Positions 1 to 6,250 of a DNA stretch of 6,574 nucleotides are shown here, one piece after another. The stretch's first letter is position 1, and the number at the start of each line of letters is the position of its first letter. Below the pieces are notes generated by a model, which had not been told where the DNA came from, ran no database searches, and saw nothing but the letters and a program-made list of their open reading frames with translations. The stretch is from the NCBI GenBank assembly GCA_028277545.1, contig JANQGB010001497.1, positions 1 through 6,574 of the forward strand, given 5' to 3'. The DNA is from Phycisphaerae bacterium. Its GTDB lineage: Bacteria > Planctomycetota > Phycisphaerae > UBA1845. Made by a program: the position numbers and the translations under genes.

Positions 1-656
1 GGCAGGAGACGGGTAAGCCATGGTCGATACACACTGACGGTGCCACCCCCATGGAGGCCGACGCGGTCATCCTGGCCGCCCCCGCCTTCGTCCTGTCGCG
101 GATAACCGCCGATCTTGACGCCGAACTCTCCGCCATGCTCGGCCGATTCGAGTACGCCTCGTCCGGCACGATCAACCTGGCTTACCGCCGCGATCAGGTG
201 GGGCACGCGCTGGACGGGTTCGGCCTGGTAGTGCCCCACATCGAGCGGCACACCATCATTGCCTCGACCTTCAGCCACGTGAAGTTCGCCGGTCGTGCCC
301 CGAAGGGCATGGCCCTGCTGCGGGCCTTCATCGGCGGGGCCCTTAATCCCGACATTTACGCCCTGGACGACGACGAACTGCTCCGGGCCACCGTCGCCGA
401 GATGACCGATCTGCTGGGTATACAAGGCGAACCGGCCTTCACCACGATGCACCGCTGGCCGCAGTCCATGCCCCAGTACGCCGTCGGCCACCTGGATCAA
501 CTGGCTGAGATTGCTGAGCGCATGAGCACGCTGCCGCCCATGGCGGCGGCGGGCAACGCGTTCGGCGGCGTCGGGATTCCGGACTGCGTGAACAGCGGCG
601 AGAATGCCGCCGCCGCCGTTCTCGAGGCCCTCGGACAAACGGTGCCAAAAACGTGA
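1..656 (+). CDS. hemY: HemY-type protoporphyrinogen/coproporphyrinogen oxidase, C-terminal part (5' end outside window)
   Basis: This is the 3' part of an FAD-dependent porphyrinogen oxidase of the HemY/PPOX family (also named hemG in some schemes), which makes protoporphyrin or coproporphyrin late in heme synthesis. The frame is open from base 3 with no stop before the ATG at 51. The residues before that Met (WSIHTDGATP) fit the strand preceding ADAVILAAPA, so the ATG is internal and the gene is cut by the window edge. The visible 217 residues are about half of the usual 450-480. Family signatures seen are VILAAPAF, the HRWPQSMPQY segment (450-479), and the terminal FAD-contacting stretch GVGIPDCVNSG (about 567-599) followed by an alanine-rich helix. 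The N-terminal GxGxxG dinucleotide-binding fold must lie upstream. Its stop TGA overlaps the GTG of the next gene. Family assignment is strong; whether the substrate is copro- or protoporphyrinogen cannot be decided here. Confidence 0.9.
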   Translation, partial: QETGKPWSIHTDGATPMEADAVILAAPAFVLSRITADLDAELSAMLGRFEYASSGTINLAYRRDQVGHALDGFGLVVPHIERHTIIASTFSHVKFAGRAPKGMALLRAFIGGALNPDIYALDDDELLRATVAEMTDLLGIQGEPAFTTMHRWPQSMPQYAVGHLDQLAEIAERMSTLPPMAAAGNAFGGVGIPDCVNSGENAAAAVLEALGQTVPKT

Positions 657-2935
657 CACGGGCTATTGAGACCGCCTGTCTACTCCTGCTGCTCGTGGTC
701 ATAGGCCTGCGTCCACTCATCTCGGAGACGTATTCCTCGGCTCGCTCTCCCCTGACAGCCAGCCTGGGCGAAGTGACCGACCCCCTGCCGGCCGTCACCC
801 TGGCCATCGACGCACTTATTCTGCTGGCCGTCGCCGGCTGGCTGCTGGCCCGCAACCTGGGCAGCGCCAGGCCGTACCGGCGCTGCGGCCTGGAGTGGGG
901 CCTGGTCCTGGTTGCGGCGGCGGGTGGCATCTCCTGCCTGGCGGCGGCCAACAAGCGACTGGCCATCAACGCCACGGTGGACTGGCTCATGTTGCCGCTG
1001 GTGACCATAGTGCTGGTTCAACTGCTCCGCTATCGGTGGCAGATCAGGATGACACTGTGCGTCATTCTGGCCACGGCGGCGGTGCAGGCTTATGAATGCT
1101 ATAACCAGGTGTGTTACAGTTTCCCGGAAACCGAGCAGTTTTACGAAGAGAACAAGGAACGTATCTGGGCGGCGCGGGGCATCGAACTCGACTCACCGAC
1201 AGTCGCTCTCTACGAGCGCCGGATGCTCGGGCGGGAGGCTACGGGGTTCATGGCCCACGGCAACGTCACGGGCGGCTACTTGGTCATGGCGGGTCTGGCG
1301 GCCATGGCCTGCGCAGCAGCCAGATGGCGCAGCACGCGCCTTCCGTTCCGCAGGGGGCTGGCCGGCGTGGTAGTCCTGGCGGGCGCTGGCCTGCTGGGCG
1401 GGGCTGCCCTGACCGGAAGCACCGGCGCCCTGGTGGGCGGCCTCGCGGGAGTAGCGGCGTGGATCCTGCGTCTGACGGCGTCCCAGTGGATTGAGAGAAA
1501 CCGGGCTCGCGCCCTGCTGCTGGCCTGGGGACTCGTGGCCGGCGGTGTGCTGGCCACCATCGGTCACGGCCTGTACCACAACAGCCTGCCCGGCGCGTCG
1601 TTGAACTTCCGCTGGCAATACTGGACCGCCTCGTCAACGATGATCCGCGATCACATCTTCACCGGGGTAGGTCGCGAGAACTTCGGCAGCCACTATCTCC
1701 AGTACAAGACCATCGAGAGTTCGGAAGAAGTCTCCAACCCGCACAACTTCCTGGTGGCCGCCGGTGCCGACTGGGGCATTGTGGGGCTGGCGGGCATACT
1801 GGCCATGCTGGTCGGCGGTTCGATAGCCGCGACGCGACGCCCGCAACAGGGCTTGATGAACGAGGAGACCGACCCGCCCGACGACCCGCCAGCAGGGGTA
1901 CCCCTACGGTGGGGTCTGGCCGTTGGCGCGGGCATCTTCCTCGCTCGCCTGCTCTTGCTGGGTAGCAGCGATCCCGATTACCTGTTGGTCGCCACGGCCG
2001 TTCCGGTGATCGTCTGGGCGGCGGTGTTCGCGGCCACGTCGCTCGAATCCAACAGGCTGGGCAGATTCTACAACGACGCCCTGCCCGGACTGGCCATCGG
2101 CATCAACTGCGCACTGCTGGCCTTCCTGGTGCAAGACACTATTAACTTTGGCCTGCTCGTTCCCGGCGCCGCTACCACGTTCTTTGCCCTGTTGGCCATA
2201 CCCATCGCTCTGAACGCGCCCGAGCCGCGTGGAGTACCTGAGGGCCACCACCTGGCACGCGGTGGCTGGCCGCGCTGGGCGCCGCTGGCCTGCGCTGGTG
2301 CCGTGCTCATCCTGCTCGTCGGCTGGATCCTGATCCCCGTCGCCCGAGCCGGTGCCGCCTTGACGCAGGCGCGTAACGCCCTCGAACGCCCGACTCCCGC
2401 CCCGCACGACATGCAACCCGCGGCCATGGCCTATGCTGAGGCCGGACGACTCGACCGGCTAGATCCAACACCACCCTACGAATCAGCCGCCTGGCTGGCA
2501 CGGTATGCGGAGATCGGCTCCGACCCCGCCGCGGCACTGAGCACGGCCCTCGAACTGACCGACGCCGCCATAGCGAGGGATCGGTTGAGCACTAAGCTGC
2601 AGCGACAGAAGACGCGCCTCTGCCGGCAGGCGTACGACCTCACCCTCAACGAGGAGTTCCTTGTCGCCGCCATAGAGCCCGCTCGCCGGGTAACCGAACT
2701 CTACCCCCAGAGCCCGGAAGCCCACGCCGAACTGGGCGCCTGCCTCCTGGACGCGGCTCGCCTGTCAGCCGACCCCGGCCAACTCACCGAAGCACGGAAA
2801 CACTTAACGAGAGCACTGGACCTGGACACGGCGCGGCCCTCCTGGGAGACGATGCGCCGGCTGCCCGCCCGGCGGCTGGAGAGCATCCGGAAACAGATAG
2901 ACGAGTCCTCACGGCTGCTGGAATATCCGCGGTAG
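653..2935 (+). CDS. O-antigen ligase/polymerase-family (Wzy_C) membrane protein with soluble helical C-terminal tail
   Basis: A 760-residue integral membrane protein of the O-antigen ligase/polymerase family, expected to transfer or polymerise lipid-linked glycan on the outer face of the inner membrane. By eye there are about 13-15 hydrophobic segments between residues 6 and 563. Wzy_C-type signatures are present: GFMAHGNVTGGYL (198-210), LTGSTGALVGG (253-263), RWQYW (320-324) with GVGRENFGSHY (338-348), and NPHNFLVAAGADWGIVGLAG (362-381), whose His364-Asn is typical of the periplasmic loop. The family's frequent TGSRGA-like motif reads TGSTGA here. Residues about 585-755 are soluble and alpha-helical, with TPR-like spacing in EPARRVTELYPQSPEAHAEL (675-694). 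The GTG start overlaps the upstream stop by 4 bases (GTGA) and I see no good Shine-Dalgarno, which suggests coupled translation. The first helix begins directly after this start, which supports it. The substrate is unknown; polysaccharide polymerase and protein O-glycosyl ligase are alternatives. Confidence 0.85.
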   Translation: MTRAIETACLLLLLVVIGLRPLISETYSSARSPLTASLGEVTDPLPAVTLAIDALILLAVAGWLLARNLGSARPYRRCGLEWGLVLVAAAGGISCLAAANKRLAINATVDWLMLPLVTIVLVQLLRYRWQIRMTLCVILATAAVQAYECYNQVCYSFPETEQFYEENKERIWAARGIELDSPTVALYERRMLGREATGFMAHGNVTGGYLVMAGLAAMACAAARWRSTRLPFRRGLAGVVVLAGAGLLGGAALTGSTGALVGGLAGVAAWILRLTASQWIERNRARALLLAWGLVAGGVLATIGHGLYHNSLPGASLNFRWQYWTASSTMIRDHIFTGVGRENFGSHYLQYKTIESSEEVSNPHNFLVAAGADWGIVGLAGILAMLVGGSIAATRRPQQGLMNEETDPPDDPPAGVPLRWGLAVGAGIFLARLLLLGSSDPDYLLVATAVPVIVWAAVFAATSLESNRLGRFYNDALPGLAIGINCALLAFLVQDTINFGLLVPGAATTFFALLAIPIALNAPEPRGVPEGHHLARGGWPRWAPLACAGAVLILLVGWILIPVARAGAALTQARNALERPTPAPHDMQPAAMAYAEAGRLDRLDPTPPYESAAWLARYAEIGSDPAAALSTALELTDAAIARDRLSTKLQRQKTRLCRQAYDLTLNEEFLVAAIEPARRVTELYPQSPEAHAELGACLLDAARLSADPGQLTEARKHLTRALDLDTARPSWETMRRLPARRLESIRKQIDESSRLLEYPR

Positions 2936-2939
2936 CGGT

Positions 2940-2962
2940 TTGGTGCGTCACGGACGCACCAA
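2940..2962 (+). terminator. Hairpin just after the ligase gene, possible terminator
   Basis: A perfect 10-bp stem, TTGGTGCGTC (2940-2949) with GACGCACCAA (2953-2962), and an ACG loop. It begins 5 bases after the TAG of the plus-strand ligase gene. The following CTCTTCT is only weakly U-rich, so intrinsic termination here is plausible but not certain. It is also copy 1 of the palindrome repeat in this gap. Confidence 0.45.
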
Positions 2963-2989
2963 CTCTTCTGACTCGTCATCGCGGTGGCG

Positions 2990-3019
2990 AAAAAGAAACA
3001 GGTGCGTCCGGGACGCACC
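2990..3019 (-). terminator. Intrinsic terminator of the TPR-metalloprotease gene
   Basis: Read on the minus strand, a GC-rich stem GGTGCGTC/GACGCACC (3001-3019, loop CCG; the inverted repeat is 9+1+9) is followed directly by TGTTTCTTTTT (3000 down to 2990). A GC-rich hairpin with an adjacent U-rich run, starting about 20 bases after the minus-strand TAA at 3040, is the usual form of a rho-independent terminator. Confidence 0.7.
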
Positions 3020-3039
3020 CTACACCCGACGTCGATGTG

Positions 3040-5946
3040 TTACTCGACCAGCGAGCGGGCTGGTGACTCGGGATCGAGTTCCAGCGCCTGCTGGGCATAG
3101 CGCCGGGCTTTGTCAGTGTCGCCGAGCTTATGATAGGCGAAGGCGGCGTCAGCGTAATCGCGGGCTTCCTGCGGCTCCAGACGGCACAACGCCGCGTACT
3201 CTTCGACAGCGGACTGCGTATCGCCCAGGCGCATATGCACCTCAGCCAGCTTGCGGTGCGTGTCTCGATCGAAGGCGTCAATGTAGAGCGCCTGCTGGTA
3301 CCAATAGCGCGCTTCACCCAGACGATCCTGTTCGGCGAAGATGCGCCCAATCCCGGCCGCGACGCCGGGGTCGTGCTCCTCCATACGAGCCAGTTCGAGC
3401 AGTTCGGGCAGCGCCGCCTCCGGATCGCCCCGCTCCAGGTAGATGCCGCCCAACCCCCGGTAGCTGGCAGGGTGCAGCGGGCAGACGCGCTTCAAGCGTT
3501 TGAACCAGCGAACGGCCTCATCATAGGCCTTGCGCCGCAGAGCGATGTCACCCAGTAGTCGCGGCGCCATCCAGCCTTGCGGATCGACGTCGGCCAATCG
3601 GCGCAGGTTCGGCAAGGCCTCTTCATCGAAGCGGTCGCGCTCCGCCTGCGAATCGGCCTCCCGGCGCATGATGGCCAGCACCTCGGCAAACACCGTCAAC
3701 CCGTTCACCTCGTTCTCATCGATGGCCAGCGCCTTTCGGGACGCCTCCAGCGCCTGCCCCACGTTGCCCTCATCAAGCTCCGCCCTGGCCAGCCGGCCCA
3801 GCATGGCCGCATCGCCGGGCTCGAGCACCGCCGCAGCACGCAACTCGACCACGCTCTCGATGGGGCTCAAGTCCAGCCCCCACGGCTCGGCATCCCGACG
3901 GGCCCACGCGGCGAACTCGCGGTCAAAATCCTCCGGCTCGATACCCAATACCTCGCGAAACACCTGCGGCTGTGGCTTCGCCGCCCGAAACGCCTGCAGT
4001 ATCCGCAACAGCGAGTCGTATCCGTAGCGGTGGACGATGTACTCCACCATCCACTCGCTCTGGGCGTAGGCTAGCTGCCGATCATTCTTGCGCTTGGGCC
4101 TGACGAACCCCCAGTCGATCGATTCCAGCGTGAACAGGCGCTGCTGGCGAATGGACCCGGCCAGCATACGACACCACTCAAACGAGCGCGGTGCGTCTTC
4201 ACCATGAACCGCCAGCCCCTCGGTAAACCAGTGGGCGATGCGATTCCTCGTCAGCGCCAGCGTGACCACGTGTATGAACTCGTGACGCAAAACGCGGGCG
4301 TAGTGATAGGTTCCGCGGGTCTGCGGATGATCCCGCGGCGAATCAAGCGCCACTACCCAGCCCGTACAGGCCCCCACCGTGTAGATCCACGGCTTGCCCG
4401 TGATTCGCACGCCGAAGTCACGATGCGTGGGAAAGACCTCGATGATGGTCTTCTGCTCCAGGTCGGTCTCGTAATCGGCACAGACGTCGTCGTAGATCTC
4501 CTCGGCCACAGATGCCAGGTACGGTGCGATGGCTCCGTCCACCTGGGCATCGTAGAGGATGACAAAGTGCTCGGTCTCCAGCCGCTCGAAAGCCTCCAGC
4601 TTCTCCAGCAAGGCCAGCGTGTTGAAGGTGCGCTCGTTGAACACGTCCAACTGCCAGGCGGCCTCCAGCGCATCCCGGGCCTTATCCTCATGGCCCCACT
4701 GCATGTACATCATCCCCAGCTCGGTGCGGGGATTGGGGTCCGTGGGTTCGTACTCAATGCTCTTCAGGTAGGCTGCTTCCGAATCAGCGTACTGCCGCAA
4801 CCCGGACAAGGCATCGCCGAGAATGCCGTACAGCCGGGCGCTGCGCGGATTGATCTCGTCCACGCGCCGCACGTAGACCTGGGCCGCCTCCGCGTCATAT
4901 TTGCACCGCTGCGCCGCGGCACCGAGCGACAGCGCCTCGACATCGCGGGGATTGACCGTTAATGCATGCTCGCATGCCTCGAGCGCTTCGTCGTAGCGGC
5001 GTTCCTGGATCTTCGACCGAGCCCGCAGGGTAAGCGCCGGGACACACCGCGGGTTGATCTGCAAGGCCGCTTCGACCTGGCGCTCGACTTCCTCGAACCG
5101 CCATCCTTCCAGTGCAACCCGCCCCAACCCCACGCGAGCGGGCGGCAGATGGGGGTTGATCTCCAGGGCTTCCTGGTAGTCCTCCGCCGCCTCCTCCAGG
5201 TTGTACTTGGCCCGCAGCAGGTCCGCCGCCGCGACCTGCGCTGGCCACCAGTAGCGATCCACCTGCTTGTACGCGACGTGCAGCAGGTTTTGCAGCACGT
5301 GTTTGGTGCGGGAGGTCAGGTTCGGGTGGCGAGTCAACACGCTGTATCGGTAGAACCCGCTGGCCGCTGCCGTAATGCCCCGGGCAGTAGGCGGCACCTG
5401 CCGGGTCAACAAGGTGTCGAAGAAGGAGTAGACCTCAATCGCTTCGTCTCGCCGTCCAGTGTATTCCAGCAGCCTGCCCAGCGTGTACCTGGCCTGGTGA
5501 AAGCGGGGCTGGATCGACAGCGCCCGGCGGGCATGGCCCAGCGCCTCCTCGTAACGCCCGACGCACGCCAGGATTTCGGCGCGAGCCGTGTGCCACGCGG
5601 GCGACTCAACAGCGTCGTCCGCCACGCGGTCCAGCGCCGCGATCGCGCCTTCGTAGTCCCCTGTCATCAGCCCGCATCGAGCGAGGCCGATGTGAGCGTC
5701 TACCGCCGCGGACGGCTGCTCGGCCAGACCATCGTATTGCTCCAGGGCCTCTGCGTATTTGCCCTCGAGCCACAGTTCGGCCGCGGTCTGCAGAGTCGCA
5801 GTGGGCTGTGTAGTTACCGGCGCCGGTTGTGTCGTAATGGGGGCGGATGTTGGAGGACCGACGGGCTTGTCGGTCTCCTCGGCCGCCGCGACGCAGGCCA
5901 AAGAGAAGGTCGTTATTCCAGCCAACCACGCACAGCTAATCAACAT
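3040..5946 (-). CDS. Exported TPR protein with central peptidase-MA-like (gluzincin) metalloprotease domain
   Basis: A 968-residue protein in three parts. Residues 1-22 form a hydrophobic export signal ending in AAA-EE, followed by a Thr/Pro/Gln-rich linker (about 25-52). Residues about 53-445 are tandem TPRs, for example 120-153, 235-300 and 303-336. Residues about 457-685 are a peptidase-MA-like domain opening with TEHFVILYD and holding the zinc site: HEFIH at 555-559 (bases 4270-4284) and WFTEGLAVHGE, with Glu576 as likely third ligand 17 residues after the second His. Residues about 700-965 are further TPRs. The catalytic residues are intact, so an active extracytoplasmic protease is plausible; the substrate is unknown. 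The ATG at 5946 is chosen because no in-frame ATG, GTG or TTG lies between it and the upstream stop (6004-6006). A weak GGGA Shine-Dalgarno sits 7 bases upstream. The signal lacks the usual N-terminal Lys/Arg. The gene converges on the ligase gene and has its own promoter and terminator. Confidence 0.88.
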   Translation of the reverse strand: MLISCAWLAGITTFSLACVAAAEETDKPVGPPTSAPITTQPAPVTTQPTATLQTAAELWLEGKYAEALEQYDGLAEQPSAAVDAHIGLARCGLMTGDYEGAIAALDRVADDAVESPAWHTARAEILACVGRYEEALGHARRALSIQPRFHQARYTLGRLLEYTGRRDEAIEVYSFFDTLLTRQVPPTARGITAAASGFYRYSVLTRHPNLTSRTKHVLQNLLHVAYKQVDRYWWPAQVAAADLLRAKYNLEEAAEDYQEALEINPHLPPARVGLGRVALEGWRFEEVERQVEAALQINPRCVPALTLRARSKIQERRYDEALEACEHALTVNPRDVEALSLGAAAQRCKYDAEAAQVYVRRVDEINPRSARLYGILGDALSGLRQYADSEAAYLKSIEYEPTDPNPRTELGMMYMQWGHEDKARDALEAAWQLDVFNERTFNTLALLEKLEAFERLETEHFVILYDAQVDGAIAPYLASVAEEIYDDVCADYETDLEQKTIIEVFPTHRDFGVRITGKPWIYTVGACTGWVVALDSPRDHPQTRGTYHYARVLRHEFIHVVTLALTRNRIAHWFTEGLAVHGEDAPRSFEWCRMLAGSIRQQRLFTLESIDWGFVRPKRKNDRQLAYAQSEWMVEYIVHRYGYDSLLRILQAFRAAKPQPQVFREVLGIEPEDFDREFAAWARRDAEPWGLDLSPIESVVELRAAAVLEPGDAAMLGRLARAELDEGNVGQALEASRKALAIDENEVNGLTVFAEVLAIMRREADSQAERDRFDEEALPNLRRLADVDPQGWMAPRLLGDIALRRKAYDEAVRWFKRLKRVCPLHPASYRGLGGIYLERGDPEAALPELLELARMEEHDPGVAAGIGRIFAEQDRLGEARYWYQQALYIDAFDRDTHRKLAEVHMRLGDTQSAVEEYAALCRLEPQEARDYADAAFAYHKLGDTDKARRYAQQALELDPESPARSLVE

Positions 5947-5978
5947 ACAGGTATCCCGTCCATAGCTAGTGACGGTGG

Positions 5979-6007
5979 ATTCTAGAGTGCCGATTATCGG
6001 CCATCAA
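5979..6007 (-). promoter_or_regulatory. Sigma70-like promoter for the TPR-metalloprotease gene
   Basis: On the minus strand TTGATG (6007-6002) and TAGAAT (5984-5979) are separated by exactly 17 bases (6001-5985), a close match to TTGACA-17-TATAAT. Transcription would start near 5972, giving a 5' leader of about 25 bases before the ATG at 5946, with a weak GGGA ribosome site at 5957-5954. The location directly upstream of the only minus-strand gene supports the call. Confidence 0.6.
5989..6001. promoter_or_regulatory. Palindrome inside the promoter spacer, possible operator
   Basis: GCCGAT-T-ATCGGC is a perfect 6-bp inverted repeat around a single base, and it lies wholly between the -35 and -10 boxes of the minus-strand promoter. 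A protein bound here would block RNA polymerase or, as with MerR-type regulators, act within the spacer. The spacer is 17 bases rather than the 19-20 typical of MerR promoters, so simple repression is the likelier reading. No regulator gene is visible in the window. Confidence 0.35.
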
Positions 6008-6250
6008 GAACCCGGCCCGGCACCACAATCCTGCCCACGCGAATAGAGCGATAACAGCCCCCTGCCGTGGCACACCCCCCACCCACTGCAAACACGAAGC
6101 GGAAACCGCCAGGTCCGACGCAAAGGACATGGCGAACTGCAGGCCACGCCCGGCTGGTGCTGGCTTGGCGCCGGCGCCAGCCACTTCATTGCTGGCTGGT
6201 GGCGATAACCACCAGCGACCGAAAACCACAAGCCTCTGACCTATAACAAA
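6008..6250. other. Non-coding stretch with GC-rich inverted repeats
   Basis: No open frame here has convincing coding character. Two inverted repeats stand out: TGGCGCCGGCGCCA (6166-6179, a 14-base perfect palindrome) and GCTGGTGG (6195-6202) with CCACCAGC (6209-6216) around a 6-base loop. Neither is followed by a U tract on either strand, so they are not obvious terminators. From about 6215 the sequence becomes richer in A and T, which could mark a promoter region for something to the right, but I could not find a convincing -35/-10 pair on the plus strand. Confidence 0.4.

Larger units (their letters stand above)
2940..3023. repeat. Pair of REP-like palindromes GGTGCGTC-NNN-GACGCACC
   Basis: Two copies of the same 19-base palindrome occur at 2942-2960 (centre ACG) and 3001-3019 (centre CGG), with starts 59 bases apart. 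All 16 stem bases are identical, while the centres and flanks differ. On the minus strand, copy 2 is preceded at once by GTAG (plus-strand CTAC at 3020-3023). That is the tetranucleotide known at the foot of REP hairpins mobilised by REP-associated tyrosine transposases (RAYTs). Copy 1 has GTAG only 6 bases from its stem, where it overlaps the ligase stop codon. The pair lies between two convergent genes, a usual REP/BIME location. Whether the element is dispersed in the genome cannot be judged from this window. Confidence 0.6.

Noticed and set aside
439..1008. Long minus-strand open frame opposite the oxidase/ligase junction
   Set aside because: It spans the ends of two well-supported plus-strand genes and its product is an Arg/Ser/Pro-rich string without recognisable domains, typical of an antisense shadow in GC-rich DNA.
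2940..3023. Two-unit CRISPR-like array
   Set aside because: Only two 19-base units, fully self-palindromic, with no cas genes and a terminator-type U tract; REP-like palindromes explain it better.
2940..3503. Plus-strand open frame of 187 codons starting in the palindrome gap
   Set aside because: It runs antisense through the 3' end of the TPR gene, begins inside the repeat, and its product is extremely Arg/Pro-rich.
4204..4962. Plus-strand open frame of 252 codons opposite the metalloprotease domain
   Set aside because: The minus strand here encodes the intact HEFIH zinc site and TPRs; the plus-strand product has no family signature.
5878..5946. Lipoprotein signal in the TPR-metalloprotease (Cys18 in FSLACVAAA)
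   Set aside because: Position -3 from the Cys is Ser, not Leu/Val/Ile as a lipobox needs, and AAA-EE just after gives a better ordinary signal-peptidase I site.
4966..5985. Plus-strand open frame of 339 codons opposite the N-terminal TPR array
   Set aside because: It is long, but antisense to clear TPR repeats and the export signal; its length follows from the codon bias of the real gene.
5966..6229. Minus-strand open frame of 87 codons just upstream of the TPR gene
   Set aside because: It contains the promoter and palindrome of the TPR gene, has no ribosome site I could see, and its composition (Trp/Gly/Ala-rich, no domain) is not convincing.
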